Origin: Clostridiaceae bacterium
GTDB taxonomy: Bacteria; Bacillota; Clostridia; Acetivibrionales; DUMC01
Length of the DNA: 7,331 nt
Assembly (NCBI GenBank): GCA_012512865.1
Contig: JAAZDH010000372.1
Span: 1-7,331, forward strand
Reading direction: 5' to 3'
Shown here one piece after another: positions 1-5,977 of the stretch. The position numbers were made by a program, and so were the translations under genes. The notes under the pieces are model-generated. The model was not told the origin of the DNA and did no database searches. It saw nothing but the letters and a program-made list of their open reading frames with translations. Position 1 is the stretch's first letter, and every line of letters starts with the position of its first letter.

Positions 1-217
1 TATCCTTAAATCTATCATAAAAATCCATGATTTTTGAAATATTATCAAGCGCTAATTGTGGTTTTTTAAAAAGTTTGTTCTGTATTAACTGCAAAACAAA
101 ATTACCGTTTTTTGTTTTGACATAAAAAGAACGATTGATTATCCCCGAATCAATAATTTCTACTCTTTCAACTGTGTCTAGGATGTTGTATTTCCGTAGA
201 ACATTGAACATCAACAT
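1..217 (-). CDS. NahK-like sugar kinase (APH/choline-kinase fold family), 5' part only
   Basis: The first 72 codons of a gene that runs off the low-coordinate end of the window. It starts at ATG 217-215, with a GGAGG site at 230-226, eight bases upstream. A second ATG at 211 is possible but sits less well on that site. The readable protein contains DSGIINRSFYV (residues 24-34) and then NFVLQLIQNKLFKKP (39-53) and LDNI (57-60). This resembles the N-lobe opening of N-acetylhexosamine 1-kinase (NahK) and related phosphotransferases, where a 'G-x-I-N-x-T-(Y/F)' loop precedes 'YVLQRIN...VFK.P..LMENI'. Family members phosphorylate small sugars or alcohols using ATP; NahK makes GlcNAc/GalNAc-1-phosphate. 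A kinase here would fit salvage of amino sugars for the glycan made by the neighbours, but the substrate is inferred. The catalytic loop is outside the window, so another APH-fold kinase cannot be excluded. It follows the upstream operon after a 137-base gap and has its own likely promoter. Confidence 0.7.
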   Translation of the reverse strand, partial: MLMFNVLRKYNILDTVERVEIIDSGIINRSFYVKTKNGNFVLQLIQNKLFKKPQLALDNISKIMDFYDRFKD

Positions 218-225
218 ACGATTAT

Positions 226-230
226 CCTCC
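226..230 (-). promoter_or_regulatory. Ribosome binding site of the kinase gene
   Basis: On the minus strand this reads GGAGG, a full anti-16S match, eight bases before the ATG at 217. It supports that ATG over the one at 211 and shows that a real gene starts here although only 72 codons are visible. Confidence 0.75.
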
Positions 231-240
231 ATTTTTTAAT

Positions 241-269
241 AGTTTAATGCAACAATAAAAAAGTGTCAA
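241..269 (-). promoter_or_regulatory. Probable sigma-70/sigma-A promoter for the kinase gene
   Basis: On the minus strand a perfect -35 hexamer TTGACA lies at 269-264. After a 17-base spacer comes TAAACT at 246-241, which matches four of six bases of the -10 consensus. Spacing is ideal and the position is right for transcription of the kinase gene. The predicted start near 234 would leave only about 17 untranslated bases, with the Shine-Dalgarno site beginning a few bases in. The call rests on consensus matching only; other TATAAT-like strings at 286-281 and 345-340 lack a -35 partner. Confidence 0.4.
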
Positions 270-307
270 GGGGTATTTTTATTATAGGCGGTCTAAGAAT
301 ATTGGTT

Positions 308-361
308 TTATAATAAGAGCCTCTTGTATAACCCTATTTATTATACTGATGGAATCAGTAT
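308..361 (-). other. Two tandem inverted repeats at the end of the capG gene
   Basis: A perfect 8-base inverted repeat (343-350 and 354-361, three-base loop) overlaps the capG stop codon TGA at 357-355. About 12 bases further along the transcript is a second, imperfect hairpin (331-308; arms separated by GGC, one mismatch and one bulge). Neither is followed by a U-run on the minus strand, so neither is a canonical intrinsic terminator. They could protect the mRNA 3' end or cause partial termination before the kinase promoter. The repeats are visible; any function is inferred. Confidence 0.3.
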
Positions 362-1497
362 TTCCTCCACACCATCTTATTAACTATTCCGGTATAACTT
401 TGGATTATTTTTATAACCTTATTGCTTACATTCTTATCGAGATAATCTGGAACTAAAGTGCCATAATCACAATTCTTATTCATTCTGACCGCTAAATCTA
501 CCGCCTGTAATACCTGTTCAGTCGTAATCCCTGCAATTATAAAGTTTCCCTTATCAAGTGCTTCCGGCCGTTCCGTACTTGTCCGTATACAAACCGCCGG
601 AAATGGTTTGCCAATCGAAAGGAAGTAACTACTTTCTTCAGGAAGTGTTCCCGAATCTGATACTACCGCAAATGCGTTCATTTGAAGATGATTATAATCA
701 AGAAAACCCAGCGGTTTATGTTGTATGACTCGTTTATTAAAGACAAATCCTCGCATTTCAATGAATTTTGCGCTTCTCGGATGACAAGAATACAATATCG
801 GCATATCATATTTCTCTGCCATAGCGTTTACCGCATTCATTAAACTAAAAAAGTTCACTTCAGTATCAATGTTTTCTTCGCGATGGGCAGAAAGGAGGAT
901 ATACTTTCCTTTCTCAAGTCCTAAACGCTCAAGAATAGTGCTGCTTTCTATTTCTTCAATATGCTCGCTCAAAACTTCTGCTATTGGAGAGCCTATGACA
1001 TAGGTCCGTTCTTTCGGCCTGCCCTCCGCATTAAGATAACGCCGCGCATGCTCGCTATAGCACAGATTCACATCAGCGATATGATCTACGATACGTCTGT
1101 TTGTTTCTTCTGGCAAGCATTCGTCAAAGCATCGATTACCCGCTTCCATGTGAAATATTGGAATATGAAGTCTTTTTGCTGAAATAGCAGACAAACAAGA
1201 ATTCGTATCGCCTAATATGAGTAATGCATCCGGTCTATGTTCAATCATAAGTTTATAGGATCTAGCGATAATGTTTCCGATTGTCTCTCCCAGATCAACT
1301 CCAGCTGCATTAAGATAAAAATCCGGTTGATGAAGTCCAAGATCCTCAAAAAAAATCTGGTTTAACTCGTAATCATAGTTTTGCCCTGTGTGAACAAGAA
1401 TGTGATTGAAGTATTCATCGCATTTTTTTATTACCGAAGAAAGGCGGATTATTTCCGGTCTGGTGCCAACAATGGTCATTAGTTTAAGTCTATTCAT
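355..1497 (-). CDS. capG: UDP-N-acetyl-L-fucosamine-forming 2-epimerase (CapG/FnlC)
   Basis: A 380-residue protein of the UDP-GlcNAc 2-epimerase (GT-B fold) superfamily. It catalyses the last step to UDP-L-FucNAc: inversion at C2 of UDP-2-acetamido-2,6-dideoxy-L-talose, in the cytoplasm. Visible landmarks are GTRPEIIRLS (11-20, nucleotide-side loop), LGDTNSCLSA (95-104, acidic Asp97), FHMEAGNRCFDE (115-126, Glu118), PEETNR (129-134, Glu130), SAHREEN (203-209, His205), DSGTLPEESS (281-290) and TSTERPE (306-312). The FHMEAGNRCFDE form and the GDTNS stretch are typical of the CapG/WbjD/FnlC branch and differ from the HVEAGLR form of true WecB, which is also present in this window. It follows capE and capF in the order seen in Staphylococcus aureus capEFG. 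It starts at ATG 1497, with GAGG at 1508-1505, and ends in TGA. The 44-base AT-rich gap to capF shows no terminator, so it is probably in the same operon. Confidence 0.93.
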   Translation of the reverse strand: MNRLKLMTIVGTRPEIIRLSSVIKKCDEYFNHILVHTGQNYDYELNQIFFEDLGLHQPDFYLNAAGVDLGETIGNIIARSYKLMIEHRPDALLILGDTNSCLSAISAKRLHIPIFHMEAGNRCFDECLPEETNRRIVDHIADVNLCYSEHARRYLNAEGRPKERTYVIGSPIAEVLSEHIEEIESSTILERLGLEKGKYILLSAHREENIDTEVNFFSLMNAVNAMAEKYDMPILYSCHPRSAKFIEMRGFVFNKRVIQHKPLGFLDYNHLQMNAFAVVSDSGTLPEESSYFLSIGKPFPAVCIRTSTERPEALDKGNFIIAGITTEQVLQAVDLAVRMNKNCDYGTLVPDYLDKNVSNKVIKIIQSYTGIVNKMVWRKY

Positions 1498-1541
1498 CTG
1501 TCAACCTCATTTTTTATTTGTTAAATAATATTAATGTAATT

Positions 1542-2684
1542 TTACACTATTTCATAGAAAGTATCAGTTTTTTCAGGATTAAAGCATTCGCTTGCCCACA
1601 TGAAGGTTATCAAATCTGTATCTCCAAGGTTCTCGATATTATGTGTATATCCAGGAGGTATGTCAATAACCTCTAATTTTTCCCCGTCTACATAATACTC
1701 TATTACCTCTTCACTGTCAACTCTCCGCAGCCGTATTACACCCATGCCGCTAACAACAAGAAATTTCTCATTTTTCGAGTGATGCCAATGATTACCTTTT
1801 ACAACTCCTGGTTTTATTATATTGACACTGAATTGCCCTCTATCATTAGTGCGAATAATTTCAGTGAAACTTCCGCTTCCATCAATATTCATCTTAAGCG
1901 GATAATTGAATTGGTCGAAAGGAAGATATGATAGATATGTTGCATATAGCTTTCGGGTGAAATCGTCAGACATGTCTGGAACAGTCTTTTCCTCTCGATT
2001 GCTTTTAAATGACAATATGAGTTTAACTATTTCTCCAAGCGTTATGGTATATGTTATTTTAACCTCGAAAAAATCACCTTTACGGGTTTCTTTGCCTATC
2101 AACGCATTAATTAATTCCGTTATGACATCATCAATATAAACGAGTTTCATTATTACATTATCATCGTTCACAGTTATGGGCAGTCCGCGAGCTATGTTAT
2201 GACAGAAAGTCGCTATTGCACTATTGTAATTTGGTCGACACCATTTCCCAAAAACATTTGGAAAGCGGTATATGAGCACTCTTGCTCCCGTTTCTTTTGC
2301 ATATTTAAAGAATAAGTCTTCGCCAGCCTTTTTTGATCTACCATATGGGTTATCCTGTGTTGCTTGGATTGATGATGCAAGCATTACAGGGCATTTATTT
2401 TTATGCTTTCTTAAACATTCAAGTAAGGTAGATGCAAAACCATAATTCCCGCTCATAAACTCTTCTTCATCTTTTGGACGGTTTACTCCGGCAAGGTTGA
2501 ACACAAAATCGGCTTTTGAACAATACTCATCCAAGAGCGATGGATTCGTATCGATGTCATATTCAAAAATGTTTAAGGGTGGTTGTATTGAAAACGACTT
2601 ATCCTTTCCTTCATTTATGTTTCGTAAGGTAACGCAAAGATTCTTGCCGATGAAACCTTTCGCCCCGGTTACAAGTATATTCAT
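1542..2684 (-). CDS. capF: CapF/FnlB: SDR reductase fused to cupin epimerase in UDP-L-FucNAc synthesis
   Basis: A 380-residue two-domain enzyme. Residues 1 to about 250 are a short-chain dehydrogenase/reductase: the dinucleotide-binding loop is GAKGFIGKN (7-15), AGVNRP follows at 65-70, Ser104/105 precede the catalytic pair Tyr114 and Lys118 (YGRSK), and a RFPNVFGKW segment lies at 140-148. Residues from about 270 on are a cupin with HWHH at 299-302, Glu306 and PPGYTH ending in His348, the expected metal-ligand set. In the characterised S. aureus enzyme the cupin inverts C3 of the CapE product and the SDR domain reduces the C4 ketone with NADPH, giving UDP-2-acetamido-2,6-dideoxy-L-talose. 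Length is close to the usual size of about 370 residues and all catalytic residues are present. Its ATG overlaps the capE stop as ATGA, and GGGAG lies about eight bases upstream inside capE, indicating translational coupling. It ends in TAA. Confidence 0.94.
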   Translation of the reverse strand: MNILVTGAKGFIGKNLCVTLRNINEGKDKSFSIQPPLNIFEYDIDTNPSLLDEYCSKADFVFNLAGVNRPKDEEEFMSGNYGFASTLLECLRKHKNKCPVMLASSIQATQDNPYGRSKKAGEDLFFKYAKETGARVLIYRFPNVFGKWCRPNYNSAIATFCHNIARGLPITVNDDNVIMKLVYIDDVITELINALIGKETRKGDFFEVKITYTITLGEIVKLILSFKSNREEKTVPDMSDDFTRKLYATYLSYLPFDQFNYPLKMNIDGSGSFTEIIRTNDRGQFSVNIIKPGVVKGNHWHHSKNEKFLVVSGMGVIRLRRVDSEEVIEYYVDGEKLEVIDIPPGYTHNIENLGDTDLITFMWASECFNPEKTDTFYEIV

Positions 2685-3730
2685 TTTTTGCTCTCCCAGG
2701 CACTTAATTCATCCTTAATATACTTCAAGGAAAGTAGTTTTTGCTTTACCTGCTCAACATCAAGCTGCTCCGTATTACTTGAATTAAATTCGGTCAAAAC
2801 GTTCCGTTTTGTGTCACCAACCTTAAAATACTTATCATAATTAAGATCGCGCTTATCGCATGGAACGCGATAGAAAGTTCCAAGATCAATGGCGTTTGCA
2901 CATTCTTCGTTTGTGAGCAAAGTTTCATACATTTTCTCACCATGCCTGATTCCTATTACCTTTACATCATTGTTAGTCTTAAATAATTCACTTACTGCTT
3001 TTGCTAAAGTACCAATGGTACAGGCTGGCGCTTTTTGAACAAGAATGTCGCCGCTGATACCATGTTCAAATGCGAATTGAACGAGATCCACCGCTTCGTC
3101 AAGTGTCATGATGAATCTTGTCATATTGGGGTCTGTAATAGTGATGGGCTTACCTGATTTTATCTGTTCAATCCATAATGGTACAACACTGCCGCGGGAA
3201 CAAAGCACATTTCCGTAGCGTGTGCAGCATATTTTAGTCTTGTTCGGATTAACTGTGCGGGATTTTGCAACTATAACCTTTTCCATCATTGCCTTGCTCG
3301 TCCCCATCGCGTTAATTGGATACGCTGCTTTATCAGTTGATAGACAAATGACAGTTTTAACACCCGCATCAATAGCCGATGTTAAAACATTGTCAGTCCC
3401 GATAACATTAGTTCTTACTGCTTCCATTGGGAAGAATTCACACGAAGGTACTTGCTTGAGCGCAGCCGCATGAAATATATAATCAACACCGTATATCGCA
3501 TTTTTTAAAGATGCAATATCACGAACGTCGCCAATGAAATATTTTATTTTATCTGACATTTCAGGATATTTAGACTGATATTCATGTCGCATATCATCCT
3601 GCTTCTTCTCATCGCGGGAAAAGATACGAATTTCTTTAATATCAGTATTCAAAAAACGGTTAAGCACCGCATTTCCAAATGAGCCAGTACCACCTGTAAT
3701 AAGTAGTGTTTTGTTATTAAAAAGTGACAT
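2681..3730 (-). CDS. capE: CapE/FnlA: UDP-GlcNAc 4,6-dehydratase/5-epimerase
   Basis: A 349-residue extended-SDR enzyme of the polysaccharide biosynthesis protein CapD/FlaA1 family, soluble form without membrane segments. It starts the FucNAc branch by removing water across C4-C6 of UDP-GlcNAc and inverting C5. Visible are the NAD(P) loop TGGTGSFGNAV (12-22), GDVRD (67-71), FHAAALKQVP (86-95), STDKAAYPINAMGTSK (131-146), RYGNVLCSRGSVVPLW (171-186), TRFIMTLDEAVDLV (204-217) and RHGEKMYE (262-269). In the usual YxxxK motif, Tyr is replaced by Met142, with Lys146 kept; Asp133 and Lys134 are present. Met at this position is known in the CapE subgroup and separates it from FlaA1/PseB, where Tyr is kept. 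It starts at ATG 3730, with GGAGG six bases upstream. It overlaps the end of wecB by 14 bases and ends in TGA, overlapping the capF start. Confidence 0.94.
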   Translation of the reverse strand: MSLFNNKTLLITGGTGSFGNAVLNRFLNTDIKEIRIFSRDEKKQDDMRHEYQSKYPEMSDKIKYFIGDVRDIASLKNAIYGVDYIFHAAALKQVPSCEFFPMEAVRTNVIGTDNVLTSAIDAGVKTVICLSTDKAAYPINAMGTSKAMMEKVIVAKSRTVNPNKTKICCTRYGNVLCSRGSVVPLWIEQIKSGKPITITDPNMTRFIMTLDEAVDLVQFAFEHGISGDILVQKAPACTIGTLAKAVSELFKTNNDVKVIGIRHGEKMYETLLTNEECANAIDLGTFYRVPCDKRDLNYDKYFKVGDTKRNVLTEFNSSNTEQLDVEQVKQKLLSLKYIKDELSAWESKK

Positions 3731-4823
3731 GACTGACCTCCAGAATATCTGCTATTCTTTTACATGCAAATCCATCACCATATGGATTACTTGCCTTTGC
3801 CATACTATTATAAACATTCATATCTGTAAGAAGCAGTTTAAAGTTTTCATAGATTACCTGTTCATTTGTTCCAACAAGTTTAAGTGTACCAGCCTTTATT
3901 CCTTCTGGACGTTCAGTTGTGTCACGCATTACAAGGACAGGTTTCCCAAGCGAAGGTGCCTCTTCTTGGATACCGCCACTATCTGTTAAGATGAGATAAC
4001 TGTGAGCTAAAAAATTATGAAAATCAAGTACATCAAGTGGCTCGATAATGCGTATTTTACTGCAGTTACCAAGTTCCTCATCCGCGGATTTACGAATTAA
4101 GGGATTCATGTGAATCGGATAAATTGCTTTAACATCCGGGAATTCATCAATCACGCGTCGTATGGCACGGAACATGTTATGCATTGGTTCACCAAGATTC
4201 TCGCGACGGTGAGCAGTTATCAAGATCAATCGATTATCATTTGCCCAATCAAGTAATGGATGAGTATAATCCTCTCTAACAGTTGTTTTAAGAGCATCAA
4301 TTGCTGTATTGCCAGTTACGAAAATCGTGTTCTCATCTTTACCTTCTCGAAGTAAGTTTTCTTTGGAAAGCTCAGTCGGCACAAAGTTATATCTTGAAAT
4401 AATAGAAACAGCTTGACGGTTAAATTCTTCAGGATAAGGACTATAAATATTATATGTTCGCAAACCTGCTTCAACATGGCCCACAGGGATTTGCTTATAA
4501 AAGCAAGCAAGTGCTGTTACAAAAGTTGTTGAAGTATCACCATGTACCAATACGATATCAGGCTTAACTTCATCTAAAATAGTTCCAATGCCATTAAGAA
4601 TATTAGTTGTAATATCAAACAATGTCTGTTTGTCCTTCATGATAGACAAATCATAATCAGGTACAACATGAAACGCTTCAAGCACCTGATCAAGCATTTG
4701 GCGATGTTGACCGGTGACGCAGACAACTGTGTTAATATTCTTTCTTACTTTAAGTTCGTTTACCAATGGACACATCTTAATTGCTTCGGGACGTGTCCCA
4801 AATACCAACATTATTTTCTTCAA
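3717..4823 (-). CDS. wecB: UDP-GlcNAc 2-epimerase, non-hydrolysing (WecB/MnaA)
   Basis: A 368-residue cytoplasmic enzyme interconverting UDP-GlcNAc and UDP-ManNAc, precursor of ManNAc or ManNAcA residues in glycans. All family motifs are intact: FGTRPEAIKM (8-17), TGQHRQML (37-44), VHGDTST (93-99, Asp96), GHVEAGLRT (115-123, Glu118), PYPEEFNR (129-136), TAHRRENLG (203-211, His205), LTDSGGIQEEAPSLGKPVLV (279-298) and RDTTERPEG (300-308). The start is TTG at 4823-4821: an in-frame TAA directly precedes it, GGGG at 4836-4833 is correctly spaced, and the resulting MKKIMLVFGTRPE fits the family N-terminus. The ATG at 4811 is the only nearby alternative and is too far from that site. The TTG overlaps the TGA of the FrhB-like gene (TTGA). 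It ends in TAA inside capE. No UDP-ManNAc dehydrogenase is visible, so whether the product is oxidised is unknown. Confidence 0.94.
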   Translation of the reverse strand: MKKIMLVFGTRPEAIKMCPLVNELKVRKNINTVVCVTGQHRQMLDQVLEAFHVVPDYDLSIMKDKQTLFDITTNILNGIGTILDEVKPDIVLVHGDTSTTFVTALACFYKQIPVGHVEAGLRTYNIYSPYPEEFNRQAVSIISRYNFVPTELSKENLLREGKDENTIFVTGNTAIDALKTTVREDYTHPLLDWANDNRLILITAHRRENLGEPMHNMFRAIRRVIDEFPDVKAIYPIHMNPLIRKSADEELGNCSKIRIIEPLDVLDFHNFLAHSYLILTDSGGIQEEAPSLGKPVLVMRDTTERPEGIKAGTLKLVGTNEQVIYENFKLLLTDMNVYNSMAKASNPYGDGFACKRIADILEVSHVTF

Positions 4824-5584
4824 TTATGCTTTCCCCTTTTTTTTAGTATGTTTCTTATTATGTTTTTTAAATTAAAGAATCTGCCATACATTTTATTTAT
4901 TGCAGCACGATAACCCTTTTTGCGATATATGGACCAAAACTCATCCCGTCTTGGATTAATATTGCATGGCTTTTTCAAAGGTGGTTGAATAACGTCTATA
5001 ATATTTATAGGGTAAGATTCAATACTCTGGTCAATAGCACTAAACAATTCAGCACCAATTTTGGAATTTATAATCACCAGAGACACACCTTCATCACTAG
5101 CAATATCAGAGAGCACTTTATCAATTCCTCTACAATCACCTATAGTAATATCGGAATAACGCTTTAATTTGCTGTATGGACAACGATAACAGGATGGTCT
5201 CATTATCAATCCGCTATAATATAAATTGCGGAACATATTCGCATAACCGGTTGAATGGTATACTTTGCCGTTATAGAAAATTGCTTTTTCATTATGGACA
5301 TGCCATGTCCAGTCTTTTGGTCTAAAATGATACTCCTTAAGTTTAGACCGCTTCAGTTTTGAAATGAATGAGACATGGCTATTCCATACCATTGGGCTAG
5401 GCGTTCCATGGCATATCAAATCGCAAGTGTACAGACCATTTGTATGTCCACGCAAAAAGCCATAAAGACCATCAACTTGACATGGCGTTCCGGTAAACAA
5501 TACTTTTTTACCGTTTTTCAAATCAGATTTTACTTGTTCAAAAATGGATTCCATGTCACTTTGAACATATTTTGATCCTCGCAT
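4820..5584 (-). CDS. C-terminal fragment of the FrhB-like protein: FrhB/F420 dehydrogenase core
   Basis: The longest ATG-started piece after the amber codon: 254 residues, from ATG 5584, beginning MRGSKYVQSD. The same frame actually extends upstream to 5689, and those 35 extra codons encode recognisable family sequence (YVLKEGG, FGAAFD, LTSEQRDQ). ATG 5584 is therefore an internal methionine, and no Shine-Dalgarno site precedes it. Separate initiation looks unlikely, so this part is probably silent unless the amber is bypassed. It carries the GTPCQ, CDLICHGTPSP and RPSCYRCPY motifs. Confidence 0.5.
   Translation of the reverse strand: MRGSKYVQSDMESIFEQVKSDLKNGKKVLFTGTPCQVDGLYGFLRGHTNGLYTCDLICHGTPSPMVWNSHVSFISKLKRSKLKEYHFRPKDWTWHVHNEKAIFYNGKVYHSTGYANMFRNLYYSGLIMRPSCYRCPYSKLKRYSDITIGDCRGIDKVLSDIASDEGVSLVIINSKIGAELFSAIDQSIESYPINIIDVIQPPLKKPCNINPRRDEFWSIYRKKGYRAAINKMYGRFFNLKNIIRNILKKRGKHN
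4833..4836 (-). promoter_or_regulatory. Ribosome binding site deciding the TTG start of wecB
   Basis: On the minus strand AAGGGGAAA (core GGGG at 4836-4833) lies nine bases before TTG 4823 and inside the end of the preceding gene. It favours the TTG over the ATG at 4811, which would be 21 bases away. Confidence 0.55.
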
Positions 5585-5689
5585 CTGATCACGCTGTTCA
5601 GAGGTCAGGGCACGGATATGATGAACTCGAAATAATTGATCGAATGCGGCGCCAAAGACACTGCCACCTTCTTTTAGGACGTAATCTGA

Positions 5690-5692
5690 CTA
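5690..5692 (-). other. In-frame premature amber (TAG) codon
   Basis: The minus strand reads ACG GCG TAG TCA GAT TAC through this point, in the same frame on both sides. From memory of the family, this position usually holds a hydrophobic residue (SGGIF-x-AL-(S/A)), so TTG to TAG by one base change is the simplest origin. All six complete or 3'-complete genes here end in TGA (four) or TAA (two); TAG occurs nowhere else as a terminator. Confidence 0.85.
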
Positions 5693-5977
5693 CGCCGTAA
5701 AGATACCGCCAGAAGTACTTTTTGCTAATATTTCTTTTGATTTGTTTTTTGCCGCATAAGCAATTGTTTCTACCCAATCATCATTTTTCTCTTCTGATAA
5801 TCTAACTTGGAATTTACATACATGGTCACATATTTGACATTCTATGCATTTGGATTGGTCTACTTTGGGGTACAAAAAACCTTCTTCATCAGTAAACATG
5901 TTAATTGCCTTTTGAGGGCATACTGAAAAACAAGCCGTGCAACCGCAACACTTGGAACGATCAATTATTTTTATCAC
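5690..5977 (-). CDS. N-terminal fragment of the FrhB-like protein: two 4Fe-4S motifs
   Basis: This is the part translated before the amber codon: 95 residues from GTG 5977 to TAG. It holds CCGCTACFSVCP (10-21) and CIECQICDHVC (44-54), which bind two [4Fe-4S] clusters, and stops right after the conserved STSGGIFTA. If made alone it would be a small diferredoxin-like polypeptide without the FrhB catalytic core. The cluster motifs are intact, so an electron-carrier role cannot be ruled out, but a broken gene is the simpler reading. Confidence 0.55.
   Translation of the reverse strand: MIKIIDRSKCCGCTACFSVCPQKAINMFTDEEGFLYPKVDQSKCIECQICDHVCKFQVRLSEEKNDDWVETIAYAAKNKSKEILAKSTSGGIFTA

Larger units (their letters stand above)
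4820..5977 (-). pseudogene. FrhB-like iron-sulfur protein gene interrupted by an in-frame amber codon
   Basis: One reading frame of 386 codons for a coenzyme F420 hydrogenase/dehydrogenase beta-subunit family protein, with TAG as codon 96 (5692-5690). Read through, the frame gives a continuous family protein: two ferredoxin-type 4Fe-4S motifs (Cys10, 13, 16, 20-Pro and Cys44, 47, 50, 54), the junction STSGGIFTA then SDYVLKEGG and FGAAFD, and the FrhB core with GTPCQ (Cys166), CDLICHGTPSP (Cys185, Cys189), RPSCYRCPY (Cys263, Cys266) and ITIGDCRG (Cys282). No base is gained or lost, so this is a nonsense change and not a frameshift. Relatives are common in capsule and EPS clusters of Firmicutes and Bacteroidetes, where they are thought to act as flavin/Fe-S redox enzymes of undefined substrate. 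The start is GTG 5977-5975, overlapping the flippase stop as GTGA, with AAGG eight bases upstream. It ends in TGA overlapping the TTG of wecB. It is inactive unless the amber is read through or is a sequencing error. Confidence 0.8.

Noticed and set aside
343..361. Intrinsic terminator after capG
   Set aside because: The hairpin is a perfect 8-base stem, but the following minus-strand sequence is A-rich, not U-rich, and the stem is AT-rich; recorded only as an inverted repeat.
961..1182. Plus-strand open frame inside capG
   Set aside because: Shadow of a fully conserved epimerase; no independent support. The same applies to the plus-strand frames at 1906-2139, 2497-2718, 3222-3473, 4985-5167, 5375-5575 and 5937-6158.
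3711..3989. Plus-strand open frame of 92 codons
   Set aside because: It lies entirely opposite wecB/capE, has no Shine-Dalgarno site I can see, and encodes Cys/Ile/Phe-rich non-family sequence; an antisense shadow.
4316..4510. Minus-strand 64-codon frame within wecB
   Set aside because: Out-of-frame overlap with intact wecB sequence; no family resemblance.
4668..4913. Plus-strand open frame over the wecB start
   Set aside because: Antisense to well-conserved coding sequence on the other strand and without homology or a good ribosome site.
5585..5689. Frameshift between the two FrhB-like pieces
   Set aside because: Translating codon by codon across the region keeps one frame from GTG 5977 to TGA 4820; only the TAG at 5692-5690 interrupts it.
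5690..5692. Pyrrolysine or reassigned amber codon as the preferred explanation
   Set aside because: No Pyl genes or suppressor tRNA are in the window, the family position is normally a plain hydrophobic residue, and a single base change explains it. Kept only as an alternative.
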